A stretch of 44,774 nt of DNA from CAYVMD01 sp964452465 (GTDB lineage Bacteria > Armatimonadota > JACIXR01): the NCBI GenBank assembly GCA_964452465.1, contig CAYVMD010000016.1, positions 1 through 44,774 on the forward strand, written 5' to 3'. The notes below the pieces were generated by a model. It worked only from the letters and a program-made list of their open reading frames with translations, did no database searches and was not told the DNA's origin. The position numbers and the translations under genes were made by a program. Positions 17,109 through 25,103 of this stretch are shown piece by piece. Each line of letters starts with the position of its first letter. Position 1 is the stretch's first letter.

Positions 17109-17142
17109 CCCTTCCTAGCCTCACAGGACTAGATTTAAAGGG
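17109..17142 (-). promoter_or_regulatory. PyrR-binding RNA hairpin (anti-antiterminator)
   Basis: The minus-strand leader contains AGTCCTGTGAGGCT at 17130-17117, an exact match to the PyrR-binding consensus ARUCCNGNGAGGYU known from Bacillus-type pyr attenuators. It sits in a hairpin: outer stem CCCTT/AAGGG (17142-17138 with 17113-17109), a purine-rich internal bulge, inner stem CTAG/CTAG and the loop TCCTGTGAGG. PyrR bound to UMP would stabilise this hairpin and permit the terminator downstream. The pyrR gene is not in this window. Confidence 0.85.
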
Positions 17143-17163
17143 CTACCAATTTTTCCCAAGATA

Positions 17164-17191
17164 ATTATAATGGAGGGCGAGAAATAGTCAA
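17164..17191 (-). promoter_or_regulatory. Promoter of the pyr operon
   Basis: On the minus strand TTGACT (17191-17186), a 16-nt spacer and a perfect TATAAT (17169-17164). Transcription would start near 17157, giving a leader of about 107 nt that includes the PyrR hairpin and terminator. Confidence 0.8.
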
Positions 17192-17216
17192 TAGGAAAAG
17201 GAGAGATCTTTAAGAA

Positions 17217-18392
17217 ATGAAGGTCCTTTATTTCGATTGCTTCACTGGCGCAAGCGGGGATATGATCCTCTCGGCCCTTTTGGATCTGGGCTTAGGACTC
17301 GACTTCCTTCAACAGTTATCCTCCCTCCTGGGATTAGAGGGAGTCGAATTCAGGGTTGAAAAGGTTAAAAAACAGGGTATAACCGCCACCTCCCTCTCCA
17401 TCCTCGCCCCCAAGAGGGAACATCCTCTCTCCTATAAGGAAATACGCCAGATATTGGTGGATTCCCAATTGAAGGAGAAAGTTAAAGAGAAATCCCTCCA
17501 TATATTAGACAAGATAGCCTCGGCAGAAGCCTATGTTCATGGCGTAGATATAGAGGAGGTGCATTTCCACGAATTGGGAGGGGTGGATACCGTGATAGAC
17601 ATAGCAGGGTCAGTTGCAGGGATAGAGGAACTGGGGGTTAGGGGCGTTTTTTCCTCTCCCCTTCCCATTTCCTACGGCTGGATAGAGATAGAGCATGGCA
17701 TTCTTCCCATCCCCGCTCCTGCCACCATGAAGCTCCTGGAGGGAGTGCCCATAAGGAGGGTTAATATCGAGGGGGAGACGCTCACGCCCACGGGAGCAGG
17801 GATAATTACCTCCCTCGCCCAATCTTACGAACTTCCTCCCATGAGATTGGCGAAGGTAGGGCTGGGGGCGGGAAAGCACGATTTCCCCCTCCCCAATGTG
17901 CTGAGGGTTCTCCTGGGGGAAAGCATAACCCCCCTTCCCAAGGAGGAAGTCTGCCTCCTGGAGACGAACATAGATGACATGCCCCCAAACCTCTATGAGC
18001 ATGTGATGGAGAAGCTTTTCCAAGAGGGAGCGTTGGATGTCTTTCTCCAGCCGATAATCATGAAGAGGAGCAGACCAGCGGTAATCCTTTCCGTGCTATG
18101 CCACCCCAAGGACGCGGATACCCTGGCGAAGGTCATATTTCAGGAGACGAGCACCCTGGGAGTTAGGTACAAAAGGTTTGAGAGGGCGTTTTTGGAGCGG
18201 GAGATCGTGAAGATAAATACTCGATGGGGGGAAGCAGAAGTGAAAGTAGCCAAGTTAGAGGGGAAGGTCCTCACCTTCTCTCCGGAGTTGCGTTCCTGCG
18301 AGGATATAGCGAAGAGGCAAGGAATTCCCCTCAAGAGCGTGATAGAGGAGGTGAAGAGGACTTTTCAGCAATCAATGGAGAAGATTCAGTAA
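17217..18392 (+). CDS. larC: Nickel-pincer cofactor cyclometallase LarC
   Basis: 391 residues, cytoplasmic. LarC inserts nickel into the pyridinium dithiocarboxylate mononucleotide made by LarB and LarE, yielding the nickel-pincer cofactor of lactate racemase and relatives. The start MKVLYFDCFTGASGDMILSALLDLG is the family signature; HGVDIEEVHFHELGGVDTVIDIAG and LTPTGAGIITSLA are further conserved blocks, as is ETNIDDMPPNLYEHVMEKLF in the second half. LarC1 and LarC2 parts are continuous here, unlike the split frame of lactobacilli. larB, larE and larA homologues are not in the window. The gene is divergent from the pyr operon; a TATAAT at 17166-17171 may serve it, but no good -35 is visible. 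Confidence 0.93.
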   Translation: MKVLYFDCFTGASGDMILSALLDLGLGLDFLQQLSSLLGLEGVEFRVEKVKKQGITATSLSILAPKREHPLSYKEIRQILVDSQLKEKVKEKSLHILDKIASAEAYVHGVDIEEVHFHELGGVDTVIDIAGSVAGIEELGVRGVFSSPLPISYGWIEIEHGILPIPAPATMKLLEGVPIRRVNIEGETLTPTGAGIITSLAQSYELPPMRLAKVGLGAGKHDFPLPNVLRVLLGESITPLPKEEVCLLETNIDDMPPNLYEHVMEKLFQEGALDVFLQPIIMKRSRPAVILSVLCHPKDADTLAKVIFQETSTLGVRYKRFERAFLEREIVKINTRWGEAEVKVAKLEGKVLTFSPELRSCEDIAKRQGIPLKSVIEEVKRTFQQSMEKIQ

Positions 18393-18441
18393 CGATTTCC
18401 CTCCTCCTTCGTCTAATCGAAAAGGGAGGTGAAGCGTATTC

Positions 18442-19809
18442 ATGAAGATAGGCCTCTTGGTGTTGTTGCTTGCTCTCTTCATACTTCTGGGACCCTCTAC
18501 GCAGAAGGAATGGCCCCAATATTCCTCCAATCCTTTCGTCATCGTTATGGATATACCCAAAGAGGACGAGGGGATAGGAGGGATAATAGTGGCGGATGTA
18601 GACGGAGACGGATTGATGGATTATCTGGTAACCAAACCTGGGTACCTGGCTGTTTACAGCCACTTGGGAAAGAAGTTATGGATTAAGGAAATAGATATCC
18701 AGGTAACGGGTTCAGCGGAAAGCCAGGGATTACCGGGTTGGCATGGTCCGGGAGTTCAGGTGGGGGATGTAGATGGGGATGGAAGGGCGGAGGTCCTTTT
18801 CCTTACGAAAAGTGGTCAACTTTTTATCTGCGAGGGGAAATCGGGGAGGGTTAAAAAGACCCTTTCATTCCCCGTTCCCGAGGGGGCAGAAAGGTGGGAG
18901 CTGGTCGTGATTGCCAATCTAAGGGGAAAGGGGGATAAGGATATAATCTTACAAGCGACGAATAAGAGGGGATATAGAATGGGACGCTATGTAGCAGCCT
19001 ATGCCTTGGAGAAAAATTGGGAAACGAGCCTGCTCTGGCAAACGGATAAGTATCTCGGATGTGCCCATAATGGTTTACGCATAGCGGATATAGATGGAGA
19101 CGGTAAGGATGAGGTGCTGGGAGTAACGATAATAGATGATGACGGGAGGATCATCCAGCACTTCCCCTACCAGGGGCATATGGATTCCATTTTCGTTAAC
19201 GATATATTGCCCAAGAGCAAGGGCTTGGAGATCGTCGCCCTCCAAGAAGGGGCAGGAAACCATGTCTTCCTATTTTCTAAGGAGAAATTCTTCTGGAAGT
19301 TTCCCGCAGGTGAAGAAGAAGCACAGAACGCTGCGGTGGGAGAATTCGACCTAAGTAGGGAGGGCTTGGAGATATGGTGCAGGAGCAGATACGATGTTCA
19401 TCAAAAGCCTTTCGTTCTTGACGCTAATGGCAACCTGATAAATCGCTACGAAATGGACGATGTAGCTCCTAAAGGGTGGACGGAGAAAGGTGTAGAAGTG
19501 ATTTTCACCGTAGATTGGACGGGGGAGAGGAAGCAGTTAGCCTGCGCTAAAGAACGCCACAAATCGGGGGATGTTTGTATCTTCGACCCCGTGAGCGGGA
19601 AGTTTCTCGTGCATATAAAGGAGAAAGCGGATAGGTTATATGTGGCGGATGTAGCGGGGGATTGGCGGGAGGAGATCATAGTGGTCAGTGGGAACGAAAT
19701 CCACATCTATCATAATGAGGCTCCCAACCCTAACCCCAAACATCCTCGCCTTTGGACCATCCAGCATTATAAACGAAGCAAGATGACCTGGAATTATTAT
19801 AGCCCTTAA
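18442..19809 (+). CDS. Secreted FG-GAP/VCBS repeat protein
   Basis: 455 residues with an N-terminal signal peptide (MKIGLLVLLLALFILLGPST). Calcium-binding loops of the FG-GAP type recur: ADVDGDGLMDYL (about 51), GDVDGDGRAEVLF (about 108) and ADIDGDGKDEVLG (about 215), consistent with a beta-propeller such as those of integrin-like or PL11-like proteins. The C-terminal KRSKMTWNYYSP is a recurrent ending in secreted repeat proteins of this kind, as far as I recall. No catalytic residues can be assigned; binding to polysaccharide or cell surface is inference. It begins 49 bp after larC with GGAGGTG upstream of the ATG, and converges with the fucosidase gene. Confidence 0.75.
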   Translation: MKIGLLVLLLALFILLGPSTQKEWPQYSSNPFVIVMDIPKEDEGIGGIIVADVDGDGLMDYLVTKPGYLAVYSHLGKKLWIKEIDIQVTGSAESQGLPGWHGPGVQVGDVDGDGRAEVLFLTKSGQLFICEGKSGRVKKTLSFPVPEGAERWELVVIANLRGKGDKDIILQATNKRGYRMGRYVAAYALEKNWETSLLWQTDKYLGCAHNGLRIADIDGDGKDEVLGVTIIDDDGRIIQHFPYQGHMDSIFVNDILPKSKGLEIVALQEGAGNHVFLFSKEKFFWKFPAGEEEAQNAAVGEFDLSREGLEIWCRSRYDVHQKPFVLDANGNLINRYEMDDVAPKGWTEKGVEVIFTVDWTGERKQLACAKERHKSGDVCIFDPVSGKFLVHIKEKADRLYVADVAGDWREEIIVVSGNEIHIYHNEAPNPNPKHPRLWTIQHYKRSKMTWNYYSP

Positions 19810-19813
19810 ACGA

Positions 19814-21505
19814 TTAGAACATCCTGAATTCCCAGATGGTCGGTCCCTCCACCGCCTCCAAAATGTTCAACCGCACATAGCGCATGGGACGAGGAAGGAA
19901 CCTCCTCCTAAAATTGGCACCCACCGTGGTCCCCATGAGCAATATCCTCCACTCCTTACCATCCAAAGAGTATTCCAAGGCGAACCTCTTGATGCGCTTG
20001 CCGAACTCTTCCGCTTCCTTGATCTCAACGCCCCGAAACTCCCTCACCTTCCCATAATCGACCTCCAACCAGGCGGATTTAATCCCCCAATCGGTTGCCC
20101 AGCGCGTCGTCTCGTCATCATCGATCGCCTTGTCCGCTCCAAATGCCTCAAAACCTTGAAATACATTCGAGGCCTTAGCAATGGGCATCGGGACTAAGGG
20201 TCCCTCACAAGGGGGAATATCTTCCGCCGGGCCATCCAACTTCAATCTCGCCACTGTCGCTAAATCTCGTTGATATTGCTTGGGCACCCTTACCTCTATA
20301 CCATCCCCCGTTTGCCTAACATCCACCTTACCCCCCGTTAAGAGGAAGGCTTGCACTACCTTTCGTCCTATGGGAGGGAGGAGAAGGCTTTCCCCATCCC
20401 AATGGAATACGAAGAGATAGATGTAGTTACCTTTACAGGTGCTGGCACCCCACCTCCCTGGCTTGAAGGGGCCACCTCTTGTGCCATATATACCCTCTCC
20501 GTATTTCTTCAACCATTCGCCCATATTGCTCAATATTTCCGCTTGCCTTTCCTCTATCTCCCCCAGGGGAGTGGGACCAACATTGAGAAGAAGGTTCCCG
20601 TCTCCTCCTGCGCATTGTATTAGAAGGAAAAGGCATTTCTTCAGGGACTTTATCATATCGTTGGGCTTCCAAGCCCACTGTGTTCCCAGGGTTATACAGC
20701 TCTCCCAGAAACGTTCCCTATTGAAAGCACCCACCGTTTGTTCAGGGGTATCGTAATCGCCGGGTAGCCCTGCTCGATTATTGATGAGCGCCCCGGGCAA
20801 GATGCCATGAATTAACCCAAACAATTCCTCCGAGCGCCATTCATTCGGCGGATGTTCCCAACCTCCATCAAACCAAATGCCATCGGGGCGATACTTCTCA
20901 CACAATTCCCTAATCTGCCCAAACATAAATTCAAGATATTTATTGAAATCCCTCTGATGCCCGAGAGGATCCTGAATATAGGAGGGGCGAGGTAAATAAT
21001 AGGGATGATACCAATCGCAAAGGGAATAATAAAATTCCACTTTTAACCCTTGCTCCCTGCAGGCTTTCACCAGTTCCCCCACGAAATCCCTTTTCGCTGG
21101 CGTGTTCATGCAATCGTAATCGGTGAGGGCGCTCTCGAACATGGAAAAACCATCATGATGTTTTGTAACGATCACCACATATTTCGCCCCCGCCTCCTTG
21201 AACAATCTCGCCCATTGCTGAGGATCGAACTTAACGGGATTGAATTGCTTATATAAGTTATCGTAAACTTCAACGGGAACTTCATTCCCTCGGGACCAAC
21301 CGATCTCCGTGCCCATGATGCTCACCGGACCCCAATGAATGAAGATGCCAAACCTCGCCTCTTTCCACCATCTCATCCGCGCCTCATATGCTTCCTTGCT
21401 TTCTCCAGGAAGACTGGACAGGATCTCCGTTTTCCCTACGCCGCCCAACAGGAGAAGCCCACAAAAAATCGCCATGAACTTGCTAAACCCTTTCTTGACC
21501 CTCAT
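19814..21505 (-). CDS. Secreted alpha-L-fucosidase (GH29) with C-terminal F5/8-type domain
   Basis: 563 residues from the ATG at 21505, which starts a plausible signal peptide (RVKKGFSKFMAIFCGLLLLGG). Removes alpha-linked L-fucose from glycans. GH29 marks: RFGIFIHWGPVS (about 51), KYVVIVTKHHDGFSMF (about 108) and GIWFDGGW with nucleophile Asp213. After a small beta domain, residues about 445-563 are a discoidin/F5-8-type (CBM32-like) domain ending YVRLNILEAVEGPTIWEFRMF. The frame stays open 53 codons upstream, but that part is opposite the DUF6485 gene and lacks a signal peptide. A TTGAGG/17/TACACT element stands 7 nt before the ATG. General acid/base Glu is not assigned. Confidence 0.9.
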   Translation of the reverse strand: MRVKKGFSKFMAIFCGLLLLGGVGKTEILSSLPGESKEAYEARMRWWKEARFGIFIHWGPVSIMGTEIGWSRGNEVPVEVYDNLYKQFNPVKFDPQQWARLFKEAGAKYVVIVTKHHDGFSMFESALTDYDCMNTPAKRDFVGELVKACREQGLKVEFYYSLCDWYHPYYLPRPSYIQDPLGHQRDFNKYLEFMFGQIRELCEKYRPDGIWFDGGWEHPPNEWRSEELFGLIHGILPGALINNRAGLPGDYDTPEQTVGAFNRERFWESCITLGTQWAWKPNDMIKSLKKCLFLLIQCAGGDGNLLLNVGPTPLGEIEERQAEILSNMGEWLKKYGEGIYGTRGGPFKPGRWGASTCKGNYIYLFVFHWDGESLLLPPIGRKVVQAFLLTGGKVDVRQTGDGIEVRVPKQYQRDLATVARLKLDGPAEDIPPCEGPLVPMPIAKASNVFQGFEAFGADKAIDDDETTRWATDWGIKSAWLEVDYGKVREFRGVEIKEAEEFGKRIKRFALEYSLDGKEWRILLMGTTVGANFRRRFLPRPMRYVRLNILEAVEGPTIWEFRMF

Positions 21506-21522
21506 AATTATCAGTGTATCCT
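21495..21522 (+). promoter_or_regulatory. Putative promoter of DUF6485-mazG
   Basis: TTGACC (21495-21500), a 16-nt spacer and TATCCT (21517-21522) on the plus strand, about 35 nt before the DUF6485 ATG. It overlaps the opposing fucosidase promoter and start codon, so the two transcripts would interfere. Confidence 0.4.
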
Positions 21523-21541
21523 CAAAACCTTTATCCCTCAA
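21513..21541 (-). promoter_or_regulatory. Putative promoter of the GH29 gene, leaderless geometry
   Basis: On the minus strand TTGAGG (21541-21536), a 17-nt spacer, TACACT (21518-21513), then GATAATT and the ATG at 21505. The -10 is a 4/6 match. Same 17/7 spacing as for pbp1A and the lipoprotein gene. Confidence 0.4.
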
Positions 21542-21556
21542 TAGGAGGTATGGATT

Positions 21557-21757
21557 ATGCGAGAATGCACCGTGGAAAAGAACAAATCGCTTTGCACCTG
21601 CTCCTATGAGCCTTGCTCCCGTAAGGGCATCTGCTGTGAGTGTCTTCGCTACCATTGGTCGCATAGGGAATTGCCCGCCTGCTTCTTCCCACCCGAAGTG
21701 GAGAGGACCTATGATAGGAGCCTAAGGCGCTTCTTGGAAGTTTACGGAAAGAAATGA
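21557..21757 (+). CDS. Small cysteine-rich DUF6485-like protein
   Basis: 66 residues. It contains eight cysteines (4, 13, 15, 20, 26, 27, 29, 42) and two histidines, in the order CTVEKNKSLCTC, CSRKGICCECLRYH, ELPACFFP, which I recognise as the DUF6485 pattern. It probably binds metal (zinc or an iron-sulfur cluster, inference). The ATG at 21557 has a perfect AGGAGG 8 nt upstream. The end overlaps the mazG start by 4 bp (ATGA), so both are coupled. Cytoplasmic, no signal peptide. Function unknown. Confidence 0.8.
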   Translation: MRECTVEKNKSLCTCSYEPCSRKGICCECLRYHWSHRELPACFFPPEVERTYDRSLRRFLEVYGKK

Positions 21758-22524
21758 TAGAAGAACAATTCAAAGAGTTGGTAGAGACTATAAGGGAAGT
21801 CCGGAGGAAGTGCCCTTGGGATAGGGAACAAACGCATTCCTCTATGAGGAAATATCTCATAGAGGAATGCTATGAAGCGGTGGAGGCAATAGATAAGGGG
21901 GACCTTCTCCAACTGAGGGAGGAATTGGGAGACCTGTTGATCCACATTGTCTTCCATTCCTTGATAGCGGAGGAGGAAGGAGCCTTCACCTTGGAGGAGC
22001 TCCTAACAATGACAAAGAACAAGCTCATCCGTCGCCATCCCCATGTGTTCGGAGACAAGAAGTTGGAGACGGGGGAACAGGTTCTCAAGCAATGGGAGGA
22101 GATAAAGAACCATGAAGGACGCAGGTCCGTCCTTTCTGGTCTACCCAAATCCCTTCCCGCCTTGGTTAAGGCTTACAGGATCACGGAAAAGGCGGGGGCG
22201 GTAGGATTCGACTGGGAGAAACCCGAGGAGGTTATCCCCAAGATAGAAGAGGAATGGGGGGAATTGAGATCCGCCCTGGCAAGCGGAGAGGGGATTGAGG
22301 AGGAGATGGGCGATCTCCTCTTTGCCATTGTGAACCTCTGTAGGCATCTGAAGATAGACCCCGAATCCGCTTTAGAGAAGACGATCGAGCGTTTCATCCA
22401 GCGCTTCGGCGAGATAGAAAAAAGAGCGGAGGAGGAAGGAAAATCCCTCCAGGAGATGACGCTTGAGGAGATGGACACCCTTTGGGAGGAAGCGAAGGAG
22501 AAACTCGATCCTCCCAACGCTTGA
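21754..22524 (+). CDS. mazG: Nucleoside triphosphate pyrophosphohydrolase MazG
   Basis: 256 residues. House-cleaning enzyme that hydrolyses (d)NTPs to the monophosphate and pyrophosphate. Two MazG domains as in the E. coli-type long form: the first with CPWDREQTH, EECYEAVEAI and REELGDLLIHIVFHS (metal ligands Glu37/38/41 and Glu57/Asp60), the second with KIEEEWGELRSAL and EEEMGDLLFAIVNLCRHL. The start codon overlaps the DUF6485 stop. Its stop codon lies within the TTGACA of the next gene's promoter. Confidence 0.93.
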   Translation: MIEEQFKELVETIREVRRKCPWDREQTHSSMRKYLIEECYEAVEAIDKGDLLQLREELGDLLIHIVFHSLIAEEEGAFTLEELLTMTKNKLIRRHPHVFGDKKLETGEQVLKQWEEIKNHEGRRSVLSGLPKSLPALVKAYRITEKAGAVGFDWEKPEEVIPKIEEEWGELRSALASGEGIEEEMGDLLFAIVNLCRHLKIDPESALEKTIERFIQRFGEIEKRAEEEGKSLQEMTLEEMDTLWEEAKEKLDPPNA

Positions 22525-22548
22525 CAACCTCTTGTAAGAATTTATATT
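22521..22548 (+). promoter_or_regulatory. Promoter of DUF763, near-leaderless
   Basis: Perfect TTGACA (22521-22526), a 16-nt spacer and TATATT (22543-22548). The DUF763 ATG is only 9 nt after the -10 box and has no Shine-Dalgarno sequence, so transcription should begin 0-3 nt before the start codon. Confidence 0.7.
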
Positions 22549-22557
22549 GAAAATAGA

Positions 22558-23622
22558 ATGAAAAGAGGGTATGCGGATCTTCCTTTACATTCTGGGGAAT
22601 GCCCTCTTTGGCTTTTCCAAAGGATGAAAAGGTTAGGGAGGGGCATAATAGAGGGTATAGTGGAGGAATGGGGAAGCGAGGAGGCACTGAATAGGTTAGC
22701 AGATCCCTTTTGGTTCCAATCGCTGGGCTGTTTATTGGGATTCGACTGGCATTCATCCGGCTTAACCACGACGCTTTGCGCTGCCTTAAAGGAAGGAATA
22801 AGGGGAATGGAGAGGGATTTAGGGCTTTGGATCGCTGGTGGTAAGGGGAAGACCTCCCTCAAGACGCCGGAGGAGATAGAAAGGATAGGAGACAAGGAGG
22901 GGATGGATGTTTACCCCCTGATCTATGCTTCGAGGATGTCTGCCAAGGTGGATAATTGTGCCCTCCAGGATGGATATCAACTTTACCATCATGTCTTCGT
23001 CTTCACCAAGAGCAAATGGTGCGTTATCCAGCAAGGGATGAATCCCGCCACTCGCCTCGCCCGCCGTTATCATTGGTTGAGCGATACCTTTACTGATTTC
23101 GTCTGCGAACCCCATTCCTTCATCGTTTCCTTCCGGAGGGAGGAGAATGTGTTGAACATGGTAGCCAAGGCGAGCGAAAAAGCGAGGGAAACCTCCGCTT
23201 GGTTGGCAGGAGAACGACCCGAAAAGGTCATAAAGGAATGGGAGAAAGCGAGAAACCTTTACCTCCCTCTCCATCATTATGTGGTTCCTATGAGAAAGGA
23301 GACGTTTTACAAAGTTCTACTCAAGACTTATGAGAGAAAACCAAGGAACTTCGAAGAATTGTTAGGGCTTCAGGGCGTTGGTCCAACTACCATCCGCGCC
23401 CTTGCCCTTCTTTCCGAGGTAATAACCGGCGCAAAACCCTCTTACGAGGACCCTGTGAAATATTCCTTCGCCCACGGGGGCAAAGACGGGCATCCCTATC
23501 CCGTTAATTTGAAGACCTACGACACCTCCATTCGCGTATTGGAAGAAGCGATACGCCTCGCTAAATGGGGGAAGAAGGAGAAGTGGGAGGCATTGAAGAA
23601 GGTTGCCCAATTCTATAGGTGA
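22558..23622 (+). CDS. DUF763 family protein
   Basis: 354 residues. The start MKRGYADLPLHSGECPLWLF and the SNFPHT-lacking but typical blocks FQSLGCLLGFDWHSSGLTTT, CALQDGYQLYHHVFVFTK and WCVIQQGMN are those of DUF763, a family common in archaea and thermophilic bacteria. A helix-hairpin-helix-like segment follows (NFEELLGLQGVGPTTIRALALLSEVI, about 263-288), hinting at nucleic acid binding; then KYSFAHGGKDGHPYPV. The biochemical role is unknown. It is the first gene of a group with the GGDEF and zinc-ribbon genes and has its own strong promoter. Confidence 0.85.
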   Translation: MKRGYADLPLHSGECPLWLFQRMKRLGRGIIEGIVEEWGSEEALNRLADPFWFQSLGCLLGFDWHSSGLTTTLCAALKEGIRGMERDLGLWIAGGKGKTSLKTPEEIERIGDKEGMDVYPLIYASRMSAKVDNCALQDGYQLYHHVFVFTKSKWCVIQQGMNPATRLARRYHWLSDTFTDFVCEPHSFIVSFRREENVLNMVAKASEKARETSAWLAGERPEKVIKEWEKARNLYLPLHHYVVPMRKETFYKVLLKTYERKPRNFEELLGLQGVGPTTIRALALLSEVITGAKPSYEDPVKYSFAHGGKDGHPYPVNLKTYDTSIRVLEEAIRLAKWGKKEKWEALKKVAQFYR

Positions 23623-25102
23623 GCCCTTCCTTCCCAAGAAAAAGGATTACTCCAAATACTTGAGAGGGGCAGTAGGAACAACTGCTGGTCTGCTCCTTCT
23701 CTTATCCCTATTATCCCTCGTAGGGCAGGGAAGACCTCTTGCTTTCCCGACCTTAGCGGTAGCCATCCCTTCCGTCTTCATAGCATTAATGGGTCTCTTC
23801 TTCCTCCTTAAACCTCCTCAACTCGTCCCCCAACTCAGGCTTTGCATGTTCTCCTTGCTATTCATCCTTCTGCTCTCCTCCCACATCCCGGGGGACTCCC
23901 TCCAAATCTCCCTCTACCTTTTCCCTTCTGCGCTCTGGGTTTTCCTAATCCCTTGGCAAATCCTCTATACTCCAAAGCTCATTTGGATGACCACCGGCCT
24001 GGATACCTTGATAATAACCGCTTTCCTTATCTTTCTTCCCCCCACCTCAACAGTTCTGCTTGCCTTCCCCCTCTACATCATTTCCCTTAAAAAGGGGGCC
24101 AAAGGAACCTTGGTAGGGATGATGGTCCTTGTAGCGGGCATCCTCTACTTTTGGCTCCTCCCCAATAAGGTAGTGGGGAACTCTCTCCTTACAGGAGCGA
24201 TCCTCTTGATATTCGGAAGCCTCTTAACAGGCACCTTGGTGAGGGAATACAGGTTAACGCTCCAAAGTATAAGGAAATTGCACACGCTTTTCACCCTTTG
24301 TCGAACGGTTTCCAGGGAAACCGATATAGCGCGAGCAATGGAAACCTTCGTAAGCTACATTGTCTCCTTGGTCAAGGTCTCCCATTATCTCATAGAACTA
24401 CACCCAGAAGGGAAACCTCCGATTATCATATCCTCTCAGGCTTTCCATTCCCAAGGAGGATATGAAGTGACAGAGGAATTTAAGGGGCAATTGATCCAAG
24501 GGAAAGCGATATTTAAACGGGAAGAGAGGTTCAGCCGGGAAGAGAAAGAAATTATTCGTATTTTCTTCCAAGAAACGATGCCTTTTTGGGAGCAAATCTT
24601 TATCCTAAAGAGAATGGGGGAAATAACCTCCACTGATCCCGTTACTTCCTTGGCTAATAGGCATTTCCTTCTTTACCGCCTCTCGGAAGATATAGAGAGG
24701 AGCATTCGTTATAACATTCCCCTCTCCCTCCTTTTCTTGGACATAGACGGTTTCAAAAGATATAATGATGTCCACGGTCACTTGGCAGGTGATGAAGCCT
24801 TGAGGCAAATAGGAAGAAGACTTAGAAGTTTGGTTAGAAAAAGCGATTTGGTAGCTCGCTATGGAGGAGATGAATTCGTCATCCTCTTCCCTCACACCTC
24901 TATAGACCAGGCGTTGTCCGTTAGCGAAAGGGTAAGGCAAGGAATGGAAGAACTGAGATTGCCAAAGGAGACACGCTTAACCATCAGTGCTGGGCTAACG
25001 ATGTACCAAGCAGGGGAAAGCGTAGAGGAACTGTTGGGGCGAGCGGATAGGTTGCAATATCAAGCAAAGGCGAAGGGCGGAAATCGGGTAGAGGTAGGGT
25101 AG
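23603..25102 (+). CDS. Membrane diguanylate cyclase (GGDEF)
   Basis: 499 residues. Makes cyclic di-GMP from two GTP. Residues about 20-215 hold seven or eight hydrophobic segments; about 220-335 is a soluble linker that could be GAF-like; about 345-499 is a GGDEF domain with DPVTSLANRHFLLYRL, FLDIDGFKRYND, and an intact RYGGDEF (GGDEF 421-425). An inhibitory I-site RKSD (412-415) lies five residues before it, so product feedback is expected. The proposed TTG at 23603 overlaps the DUF763 end by 20 bp and has GGGAGG 13 nt upstream, which is rather far; a downstream TTG near 23659 is another option, so the first few residues are uncertain. Confidence 0.88.
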   Translation: MPNSIGEPFLPKKKDYSKYLRGAVGTTAGLLLLLSLLSLVGQGRPLAFPTLAVAIPSVFIALMGLFFLLKPPQLVPQLRLCMFSLLFILLLSSHIPGDSLQISLYLFPSALWVFLIPWQILYTPKLIWMTTGLDTLIITAFLIFLPPTSTVLLAFPLYIISLKKGAKGTLVGMMVLVAGILYFWLLPNKVVGNSLLTGAILLIFGSLLTGTLVREYRLTLQSIRKLHTLFTLCRTVSRETDIARAMETFVSYIVSLVKVSHYLIELHPEGKPPIIISSQAFHSQGGYEVTEEFKGQLIQGKAIFKREERFSREEKEIIRIFFQETMPFWEQIFILKRMGEITSTDPVTSLANRHFLLYRLSEDIERSIRYNIPLSLLFLDIDGFKRYNDVHGHLAGDEALRQIGRRLRSLVRKSDLVARYGGDEFVILFPHTSIDQALSVSERVRQGMEELRLPKETRLTISAGLTMYQAGESVEELLGRADRLQYQAKAKGGNRVEVG

Positions 25103-25103
25103 C

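Noticed and set aside
21506..21664. N-terminal extension of the fucosidase frame
   Set aside because: It is the complement of the DUF6485 gene and would precede the signal peptide with a non-signal sequence.
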